Source: an uncultured Oxalobacteraceae bacterium (lineage in GTDB: Bacteria; Pseudomonadota; Gammaproteobacteria; Burkholderiales; Burkholderiaceae). From it: a stretch of DNA of 9,438 nucleotides. Every line of letters begins with the position of its first letter. Position 1 is the first letter of the stretch. The stretch lies in assembly GCA_946479255.1 (NCBI GenBank), contig CAMLFK010000198.1:1-9438 (forward strand), in the 5' to 3' direction. Under the pieces are notes generated by a model. That model was not told the origin of the DNA. It searched no databases and saw only the letters and a list, made by a program, of their open reading frames with translations. This document shows positions 1 to 5,281 of this stretch, in pieces. The translations under genes and the position numbers were made by a program.

Positions 1-982
1 CGGCACCTTTGGCGTAGGCGTCGGCATAGGCGTCGCGCATGACGTAGCCGTCCAGGGTCTGCTGTTCCCACCAGAAACTGGGATCGACTCCCTCGGAGAC
101 CGGGAAATTCTTGGCCGCCGCGATCACGCTCGCCGCGGGCAGGGCGCGCAGCTGCGCGAGTCCCTTGGCGCCGCGCGGCAGTTTGAGACGGTCGAGCAGG
201 GTGTTGCCGAGCGCTTCATTGTCCAGCGCGGTGCGCGGCTTGCCTGGCGCCGAGGACTGAATGATGGCTTTCTGAAACAGGCCCTTGGCGAGCGGGGAGA
301 TCGACAGGAACAAGGCGTCGGTCGCGCCGGCCGAGTTGCCGCCGATGGTGATATTGCTTGAATCGCCGCCGAAGCGGGCGATATTGGCCTTGATCCATTT
401 CAGCGCGGCGATCTGGTCGAGCAGCCCGTAGTTGCCAGACGCCTTGTGCGGACTTTCCTGGCGCAGCGCATCGAGGCCCAGGAAGCCGAACACGCCCAGC
501 CGATACTGGAGCGTGACCATCACCACGCCTTCGCGGTGCACGGTGTTGCCGGCCAGCCAGCCGCCGTCGCCGTGAGCGTTCGAGCCGCCGTGGATGTAGA
601 CGTAGACCGGCAGGCGTGCCTTGCCGCTCGGATCCGGCGTGCGCAGCGACAAGGTCAGGCAGTCTTCGCTTGCCCTTTCCAGCAAGCCCTTGTTCCAGCC
701 CGCGTCTTCCTGCGCGCAGGCCGCTGCCAACTTGGTGGCATCGCGCACGCCTTGCCATGGCGCGCGCGCCACCGGCGGCTTCCAGCGCAGCGCGCCGGTC
801 GGGGCGGCCGCATATGGAATGCCGTAGAAGATGGCGCTGCCGTCGGCCATCGCCAGCCCGGCCAGCTTGCCGCCACTGACAGCAACTTCGTGCCCGTGTG
901 CCGGCGGCAATGCCAGCACGCAGGCCAGCGCCGCGGCGGCCAAGCCGGTGAACCGTACAGAAACACGCGAATCGCTTGCCAT
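1..982 (-). CDS. Type B carboxylesterase, secreted, 3' end off the window
   Basis: This is an alpha/beta-hydrolase of the carboxylesterase type B (cholinesterase-like) family, expected to hydrolyse carboxylic esters outside the cytoplasm. The 327 visible residues begin with a basic stretch and a hydrophobic segment (about residues 13-26, LAAAALACVLAL) ending in PPAHG, a typical Sec signal peptide. Family landmarks follow in order: FYGIPYA near 52, EDCLTLSL near 106-113, the oxyanion-hole segment HGGSN at 131-135, GNYGLLDQ at 183-190, FGGDSSNIT at 204-212 and the nucleophile elbow GGNSAGA with Ser217. The usual elbow is GESAG and the usual oxyanion motif HGGG, so two normally conserved positions differ here. 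The catalytic acid and histidine should lie beyond the left edge. Read from right to left, the gene follows the phosphopantetheinyl transferase gene after 86 bases on the same strand. The family is certain; the substrate is unknown. Confidence 0.93.
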   Translation of the reverse strand, partial: MASDSRVSVRFTGLAAAALACVLALPPAHGHEVAVSGGKLAGLAMADGSAIFYGIPYAAAPTGALRWKPPVARAPWQGVRDATKLAAACAQEDAGWNKGLLERASEDCLTLSLRTPDPSGKARLPVYVYIHGGSNAHGDGGWLAGNTVHREGVVMVTLQYRLGVFGFLGLDALRQESPHKASGNYGLLDQIAALKWIKANIARFGGDSSNITIGGNSAGATDALFLSISPLAKGLFQKAIIQSSAPGKPRTALDNEALGNTLLDRLKLPRGAKGLAQLRALPAASVIAAAKNFPVSEGVDPSFWWEQQTLDGYVMRDAYADAYAKGA

Positions 983-988
983 TCATTT

Positions 989-992
989 CTCC
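989..992 (-). promoter_or_regulatory. Ribosome binding site that selects the esterase start
   Basis: Read on the minus strand, GGAG lies six bases before the ATG at 982, a good Shine-Dalgarno distance. A second ATG at 986 is only two bases after GGAG and is in a different frame that encodes no recognisable protein. The spacing and the signal peptide both support the start at 982. Confidence 0.6.
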
Positions 993-1068
993 AAAAAGGA
1001 TTTACAGGCGGAAATTCTGGCGCCATGTGGAGAGCACGGCAATTGCGAAAACCGCCAAGCGATCAACA

Positions 1069-1761
1069 TTATTTCGTTGACAATTCGATGCAGGTCACCG
1101 CGGTGAACAGATGATGTTCCTGACGCAGCCAGCGGCCGAAAAATTGCCGGCCTGGAGGGGGCGCGCCGGCCCGGTCGACATGGCTGGGGGCGAACGTGCC
1201 GGAACGCGCTCCGGCATCGACCCGTACGTCCAGCCGCACTTCCTGGAAATCGAGGAAGGTGCCGGCCAGCGGATAGTGCGCCTTGTAATACGCTTCCTTG
1301 GCGCTGAAGGCGAGCGCGGCCCATGCGGCCAAGGCCAGTTCGGGACGGTCCGTCCATTCGGCCAGCTCGTCGGGGCGACAGATCTGCGCATAGAGATTGG
1401 CGTCCGCAAGGTGCGCATGTTCCACGTCGATGCCCAGGCTGGCCACCGTGGACAAGGGCGCGGCCACGGCCACGCAGCGGTCCGGGCAATGGCTGATGCT
1501 GCCGGTATAGCCGACCGGCCACACCGGGCTGCGGTCGGGCCGGCTCGGTATGGGCCCGGGAGCCGCTCCCCAGGCGGCCAGCGCCGCGCGCGCGCACAGG
1601 CGTCCGGCGGCGTATTCGGCGCGCCGCCGCGTCACCGCATTGGCCACCGCCACGGCTTCCTCGGGATAGAGCAGGGCGGCATCGCGGTCGTCGTCCCGGA
1701 CGATGTCGCGCAGGACGATTCGGACCGGGACCGTGAACAGGTCCGCCAGCGCATTTTTCAT
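1069..1761 (-). CDS. 4'-phosphopantetheinyl transferase, Sfp/EntD type
   Basis: The enzyme moves the 4'-phosphopantetheine arm of coenzyme A onto a conserved serine of carrier proteins (ACP, PCP), turning them into their active holo form in the cytoplasm. With the start chosen here it has 230 residues, normal for the family. The EntD-like N-terminal part carries RRRAEYAAGRLCAR (45-58), followed by GSISHC (87-92), GIDVE (110-114) with the expected Mg2+ ligands Asp112 and Glu114, and FSAKEAYYK (152-160) with Glu156 and Lys160. All core residues are present, so it should be active. An upstream in-frame ATG at 1794 would add 11 residues, but those look unconserved; the ATG at 1761 has an AGG nine bases ahead. 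No polyketide or nonribosomal peptide synthase lies in the window, so its carrier protein is encoded elsewhere. It may be co-transcribed with the esterase, with no evident shared function. Confidence 0.92.
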   Translation of the reverse strand: MKNALADLFTVPVRIVLRDIVRDDDRDAALLYPEEAVAVANAVTRRRAEYAAGRLCARAALAAWGAAPGPIPSRPDRSPVWPVGYTGSISHCPDRCVAVAAPLSTVASLGIDVEHAHLADANLYAQICRPDELAEWTDRPELALAAWAALAFSAKEAYYKAHYPLAGTFLDFQEVRLDVRVDAGARSGTFAPSHVDRAGAPPPGRQFFGRWLRQEHHLFTAVTCIELSTK

Positions 1762-1795
1762 TGCATTCAACCTGGGCTGAGTTTTTTGCAACATC

Positions 1796-1825
1796 GTACA
1801 CCGTGGCGCGGGTGGTACACCATGG
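1796..1825. repeat. Direct repeat of an 11-base unit, 19 bases apart
   Basis: GTACACCGTGG at 1796-1806 and GTACACCATGG at 1815-1825 differ at one base. They lie 35-64 bases upstream of the chosen transferase start on its strand and could be a tandem protein-binding site. No regulator is identified, and chance in GC-rich DNA is possible. Confidence 0.35.
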
Positions 1826-1925
1826 TTGCGCTGATGTGGCCGGATTTGGAAAGCCGCAACTAAAACCCAACATCAGAAAATATTTTTCCCTACTGCTGAG
1901 TCCCTGATCAAGTGCAAATATTTGT

Positions 1926-1946
1926 CGCGCCGAAAAAGCCGGCGCG
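1926..1946. repeat. Perfect 7-bp inverted repeat with 7-base loop
   Basis: CGCGCCG at 1926-1932 is followed by a seven-base A-rich loop and its exact reverse complement CGGCGCG at 1940-1946. No T-run follows on either strand, so it is unlikely to be an intrinsic terminator. A protein-binding site or an RNA hairpin in a 5' leader are both possible. Confidence 0.45.
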
Positions 1947-1994
1947 CAGATATGCGCGCAATCTCACAAACCTAGTAAAAATGTGGGGGCTTTT

Positions 1995-2024
1995 TTGACA
2001 AGAAAGTCACCTTGGGGCGAAATA
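1995..2024 (+). promoter_or_regulatory. Candidate sigma-70 promoter for the WavE operon
   Basis: A consensus -35 box TTGACA (1995-2000) is followed after 18 bases by GAAATA (2019-2024), with an overlapping AATAAT at 2021-2026. The -35 box is perfect but the -10 is weak. If used, it gives a leader of about 130 bases before the first operon gene. Confidence 0.35.
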
Positions 2025-2163
2025 ATCCAGCCGATCGCCGGTTCGTATTTGATTTGCCGCAAACAGTTTTATTGCCCTTATCAAATATATACCGCTAGTA
2101 ACAATAGGCTTTTCTGCGTGCTAGCATGATTTTCACTTGGACCGCATTCAATTGGAAATCACT

Positions 2164-3210
2164 GTGATCGATACGCGTGACATCGCCGTGGTACTGCAGG
2201 GGCATGTGCCGGCGCCGGACACGCTGGCCGGGCGCGATCTGCGCCGTCTTCTGCGCCAGTTGCGCCGCCTGCTGCCGCACTCGCCGCTGCACCTCGGCAC
2301 CTGGGACGGCTGCGCCACCGATGCCGCCCTGTACGATGCCGACCAGCTGGCATTGGCGGCCGACCCTGGCGCGCTGCCGCCGTTCAAGCACAGCGGCACG
2401 CAGCATCCCAACAACGTCAACCGCCAGCTGGTGGGATCGAACGCCGTGCTGCGCGGCGTCGACCTTCCTTATACCCTCAAGCTGGGCCTGGACAGCGACA
2501 TCACCACGCTGGCTTTTCTCTCTCACTACGCACGCCATGGCCGCGCGGCCGACGGGCACGAGCGCATTGCCGTGGCCGGCTTCTCCACGCTCGACCCGCG
2601 CATGTTCGAGCACATGCCTTTCCATGTGTCGGACTGCTTCGCGTTCGGTCCTAGCGCCAGCGTGCAGGCCTTGTGGAGCGCGCCGCCCATGACGGCCGGC
2701 TGCGCGCGCCACTACGACGCCAATGCGCATGCGGCCGGATCAAGCTTCTTCGACCGCCGCCACCGCGCGCGCTTCGCGGCCGAGCAGTACATCGCGATCC
2801 ACTACGCCAGCCGGCTGGGCTACCGCACGCCGCGCTTTCACAACGACGCCAGCCCCGCGGTGCTGGCCAGCCATGACCACTTCATCGCGCGCGAACTGCT
2901 GCTGCTCGACGCTTCCGCCTGCGGCATCGCGCTGCCGGGCCATGCGGCAGCCAGCAGGTCGTCCCAGCAGCATCTGGGCTGCCTGAACTTCCTGGACTGG
3001 TATCTGCTCAGCCGGCGCGGCGAATCCGACCGGACCACCGACAAGACCGCCGACCCGGCCCTGCTGGCCGCCGCCGCCCGGCGCGCCGCCGCCAAGCGGC
3101 GCGTGCGCATCGCCGCGCGCCTGGCCGAACCGCTCATGGCGCTCCTGACCACGCCGCCAGTCAAAGCGAGCCTCAGCGCGCTGCTGCGCGCATCCATGCG
3201 GCTTGACTGA
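2164..3210 (+). CDS. WavE-family lipopolysaccharide/surface glycan biosynthesis protein
   Basis: The protein has 348 residues with the chosen start. It resembles the WavE family, named for a Vibrio cholerae lipopolysaccharide core gene and thought to act as glycosyltransferases; this is from family recall, not a search. Visible family-like blocks are DIAVVLQG near the N-terminus, LGTWDG (44-49), the strong signature NNVNRQLV (83-90), KLGLDSDI (106-113), VSDCFAFG (155-162) and AEQYI (206-210). I expect KLRSDI-like residues in the fourth block, so this copy looks altered there. No signal peptide or membrane helix is evident, which suggests a cytoplasmic sugar-transfer step. There is no ATG start: GTG at 2164 has a weak GGAA six bases upstream, and TTG codons at 2152 and 2137 are alternatives. 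It leads an operon; the next gene begins 25 bases after its stop. Confidence 0.82.
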   Translation: MIDTRDIAVVLQGHVPAPDTLAGRDLRRLLRQLRRLLPHSPLHLGTWDGCATDAALYDADQLALAADPGALPPFKHSGTQHPNNVNRQLVGSNAVLRGVDLPYTLKLGLDSDITTLAFLSHYARHGRAADGHERIAVAGFSTLDPRMFEHMPFHVSDCFAFGPSASVQALWSAPPMTAGCARHYDANAHAAGSSFFDRRHRARFAAEQYIAIHYASRLGYRTPRFHNDASPAVLASHDHFIARELLLLDASACGIALPGHAAASRSSQQHLGCLNFLDWYLLSRRGESDRTTDKTADPALLAAAARRAAAKRRVRIAARLAEPLMALLTTPPVKASLSALLRASMRLD

Positions 3211-3235
3211 CACCACCGACCACCACGGAGAAATC

Positions 3236-3949
3236 ATGCTCAATATCGTCATTCCCATGGCCGGCTATTCCGATTCCAGGCCGCTCATTGCCGTGCAGGG
3301 CCAGCCGCTGATCAAGCTGGCCATCGACAAGTTGCGCCCGCGCTGCCCACACCGCTTCATCTTCATCTGCCAGCGCACCCACGTCGCCCTGTATGGCCTG
3401 CGCGCCAAATTATGCGGCTGGGCGCCGGGCTGCGCGCTCGTCGAACTGGAAGCATTTACCGATGGCACGGCCTGTACCGTGCTGGCCGCCCGCGGGCTGA
3501 TCGACAGCGCCGAAGCGCTGATGATTGCCGACAGCGGCCAGTACGTCGACTGCGACATCGACGACTACCTGGCGAAGTTGTCAACGCCCGATATCGACGG
3601 CGGCATCATGACCATGCGTTCGCGCGAACCCGAGCGGCCTTTCGTCGTCCTGGACGCGGACGGCTACGCCAGCCGCGTGGTGGAACAGGCGATCTCCGAC
3701 GAAGCCGCGGCCGGCATCTACAGCTGCCGGCGTGGCCGCGATTTCGTCTCGGCGGTGGAGCAGATGATCTTCGCCGGGCGCCGCGTCAACGGCCAGTTCC
3801 GTGTGGCGCCGGCCTACAACGAATTGATCGCGCGCGGCCGGCGTATCGCCATCGTCAACATCGGCACGGGCGGCGTCGGCGTCCCGGCCGGCCGGCCCCC
3901 TTTGCTGGACCTGCCGCTGCCGCGCCTGGCCTTCGGAGAGCAAGCATGA
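3236..3949 (+). CDS. Nucleotidyltransferase-fold protein with degenerate active site
   Basis: The 237 residues follow the sugar-phosphate nucleotidyltransferase (NTP_transferase) pattern: MLNIVIPMAG at the start, RPLIAVQGQPLI (15-26), HRFIFICQ (39-46), TDGTACTVLAA (75-85), IADSGQYVD (97-105), AISDEAAAGIY in the middle and RVNGQFRVAPAYNELI near the C-terminus. In ordinary members MAG continues into a G-x-G-x-R loop and then PKPLI; here roughly ten residues of that loop are missing and Arg15 stands in for the Lys of KPLI. The metal-binding NSDQ is DSGQ here, losing the aspartate. The protein may therefore no longer make nucleotide-sugars and could act as a binding or partner protein. The reading frame is open and codon use is normal, so it is not an obvious pseudogene. 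The ATG at 3236 has GGAG five bases upstream. Its stop overlaps the next start by four bases (ATGA), which suggests translational coupling. Confidence 0.82.
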   Translation: MLNIVIPMAGYSDSRPLIAVQGQPLIKLAIDKLRPRCPHRFIFICQRTHVALYGLRAKLCGWAPGCALVELEAFTDGTACTVLAARGLIDSAEALMIADSGQYVDCDIDDYLAKLSTPDIDGGIMTMRSREPERPFVVLDADGYASRVVEQAISDEAAAGIYSCRRGRDFVSAVEQMIFAGRRVNGQFRVAPAYNELIARGRRIAIVNIGTGGVGVPAGRPPLLDLPLPRLAFGEQA

Positions 3950-4575
3950 AAGTGATATCGCATCGTGGCTACTGGACCAGCCCCTCCGAGAAAAACACGG
4001 TCCCGGCCTTTGCCCGCTCGTTCGCGCTGGGCTTCGGCACCGAAACCGATGTGCGCGACAGCCAGGGCGAGCTGGTGATCTCGCACGACATGCCGCACGG
4101 CGGCGAGATGACCCTGGCCGCCTTCCTGCACCTGGCGTCGCGCCGGCGCCTGCCGCTGGCGCTCAATATGAAGGCCGGCGGCCTGGCCCAAAGCGTAGCC
4201 GCGCAGATGCGCGGCTACGCCGGCGAGTGGTTCGTGTTCGACATGTCGGTGCCCGACCTGCGCGCCCACCTGGCGGTCGGCAATCCGGTCTTCACGCGGC
4301 TCTCCGACCTTGAGCCGCATCCGGCCTGCCTGGACGCCTGCACCGGCGTGTGGCTCGACACCTTCGAACGCCAATGGTTCGGGCGCGCCATGATCGAAGG
4401 GCTGCTCAACCGCGGCAAACAGGTGTGCATCGTCTCGCCTGAACTGCACGGACGCGACCCTGCGCCGCTGTGGGCCTCGCTGCACAGCCTGGCGGGGCGG
4501 CCAGGACTGATGCTATGCACCGATGAACCCGACAAGGCCCGCCGGCACTTCAACGCTGCCGAAGCCTTCGCCTAG
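3946..4575 (+). CDS. GDPD-like phosphodiesterase (compact)
   Basis: This 209-residue protein has the glycerophosphodiester phosphodiesterase (GDPD, TIM-barrel) signature: ISHRGYW (4-10), KNTVPAF (16-22), TETD (32-35) and VISHD (44-48). The residues normally needed for catalysis, His6-Arg7, Glu33, Asp35 and His47, are all present. LALNMKAGGLA follows the first third, and LCTDEPDKA near the C-terminus matches the end of the barrel. It is shorter than typical GDPD enzymes (about 230-250 residues) and has no signal peptide, so it probably acts in the cytoplasm. The usual reaction splits a glycerol-phosphodiester, but beside a WavE gene and a nucleotidyltransferase relative it may act on a phosphodiester intermediate of a glycan pathway; this is inference. 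The ATG at 3946 is preceded by GGAGAG with five-base spacing and overlaps the upstream stop. The same frame is open far upstream, but that part is not the gene. Confidence 0.86.
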   Translation: MKVISHRGYWTSPSEKNTVPAFARSFALGFGTETDVRDSQGELVISHDMPHGGEMTLAAFLHLASRRRLPLALNMKAGGLAQSVAAQMRGYAGEWFVFDMSVPDLRAHLAVGNPVFTRLSDLEPHPACLDACTGVWLDTFERQWFGRAMIEGLLNRGKQVCIVSPELHGRDPAPLWASLHSLAGRPGLMLCTDEPDKARRHFNAAEAFA

Positions 4576-4586
4576 CGCCGCCAGCC

Positions 4587-5159
4587 ATGAGCGAGGCGAC
4601 CCAGCCCGACGAGCAGCTGCGCGAGACGGTGTGTGCGGAGCTGGCGGAACCGGATTTGCCGAGCCTGCGCGGCGCGGAAGAGCCGTGCTGGGACGAAGCC
4701 GCGTGGTATGCCCCGGCCGGGCAGGAACGCACGCGCCAAAAGCCGTTCCCGGTGCCGCGCGCCTGCCACGGCTGGCATGGCATCGAGCGCGATCCGCGCA
4801 ACGGCGCGCTGTTCCGCTTCTTTACGCGCCACGCGTGGCTGAGCATCGCGGCACCCGCCGGCCCGGCCACGCTGCACTTCACCGTGCCGCATGCGGCGCT
4901 GCCCGAAGCGCTGGAGCGCCTTCGCCTGGGCGTCTGCGGGGTGCCGGTGGAGCTCCGGCAGGCGCCTTATCCGGACGCCTGCTGCGAAGTGACGGTCGAG
5001 CTGGACGACACGCTGGTGGCGCTGGTGCGGCGCGCCGGGCGCCTGACGCTCTCGCTGACCAGCCCGGTGGTGGCGCGGCCCTCGCTCTTGTACCCGGGCA
5101 GCCGCGACAGCCGCCAGCTGACCCTGGCCATCACCCAGCCGCGCCTGCGGGAACGATGA
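4587..5159 (+). CDS. Small unrecognised protein, probable beta-sandwich domain
   Basis: I do not recognise this 190-residue protein with confidence. After a charged, loosely structured N-terminus (about 1-55), it has GWHGIE (62-67), FRFFTRHAWLSI, a run of alternating hydrophobic residues, and LLYPGSRDSRQLTLAI near the C-terminus. GW-x-G-x-E followed later by DSRQL-like residues resembles beta-sandwich (carbohydrate-binding-like) modules attached to some polysaccharide glycosyltransferases; here it stands alone. There is no signal peptide or membrane helix. It begins 11 bases after the GDPD-like stop on the same strand, so it is very probably the last gene of the same operon, although no good ribosome binding site precedes its ATG. 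Function is unknown; a glycan-binding or scaffolding role in the operon's pathway is speculation. That it is a real gene rests on context and its plausible protein pattern. Confidence 0.7.
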   Translation: MSEATQPDEQLRETVCAELAEPDLPSLRGAEEPCWDEAAWYAPAGQERTRQKPFPVPRACHGWHGIERDPRNGALFRFFTRHAWLSIAAPAGPATLHFTVPHAALPEALERLRLGVCGVPVELRQAPYPDACCEVTVELDDTLVALVRRAGRLTLSLTSPVVARPSLLYPGSRDSRQLTLAITQPRLRER

Positions 5160-5281
5160 CGGTGCTGACGATTAACAGTACCATGCTGACACAGAGAAAC
5201 TTGTCGAGATACGCCGATCCGCCGCGCACGATAGGGGCGGCCCACTGAAACATGCGGGCTGATGGGGTTAGAATGTTCCTC
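5160..5281. other. Intergenic gap between the glycan operon and the EEP gene
   Basis: The 122 bases hold no gene and no clear intrinsic terminator. GCTGAC occurs twice (5164 and 5185), probably by chance. The right end carries the promoter candidate listed separately. Confidence 0.5.
5245..5274 (+). promoter_or_regulatory. Candidate promoter of the EEP-clsB operon, giving a leaderless mRNA
   Basis: CTGAAA (5245-5250), 18 bases, then TAGAAT (5269-5274; five of six match the -10 consensus). A transcript would start about seven bases later, at or next to the ATG at 5282, so the message would have almost no 5' leader. No Shine-Dalgarno sequence sits at a good distance from that ATG, which fits leaderless translation. 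Confidence 0.45.

Larger units (their letters stand above)
1795..2163. other. AT-rich divergent intergenic region
   Basis: This gap separates the minus-strand transferase from the plus-strand WavE operon and should hold promoters for both. It is visibly richer in A+T from about 1861 to 2136 than the flanking genes. It contains a direct repeat beside the transferase start, a perfect seven-base inverted repeat near its middle and a TTGACA box nearer the WavE gene, each listed separately. I find no convincing protein-coding gene in it. Confidence 0.7.

Noticed and set aside
10..45. Short GGCGT-type repeats at the left edge
   Set aside because: They encode the repeated DAYADAYAKG residues inside the esterase reading frame and need no other explanation.
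446..1114. Long plus-strand open frame opposite the esterase gene
   Set aside because: It is antisense to a clear carboxylesterase, has no family motif and is rich in Arg, Ala and Gln, as expected of a GC-rich shadow frame.
1111..1863. Plus-strand open frame of 250 codons opposite the phosphopantetheinyl transferase
   Set aside because: The minus strand encodes all transferase motifs; the opposite frame shows no recognisable domain.
2094..2125. GCTAG repeated before the WavE start
   Set aside because: Two five-base copies, one of them part of a six-base palindrome, are not enough to support an operator.
3412..3945. Upstream extension of the GDPD-like frame
   Set aside because: It overlaps the nucleotidyltransferase-fold gene out of frame and has Arg-rich low-information sequence. 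The GDPD fold begins at MKVISHRG (3946) with its own ribosome binding site.
5164..5190. Two copies of GCTGAC, 21 bases apart
   Set aside because: Six bases is too short to be distinguished from chance, and no promoter element is correctly placed next to them.
4523..5248. 241-codon plus-strand open frame overlapping the small unknown gene
   Set aside because: It is Pro/Ala/Arg-rich without domain pattern, while the overlapping frame 4587-5159 shows alternating hydrophobic residues typical of a real beta-rich protein. The choice is not absolutely certain.
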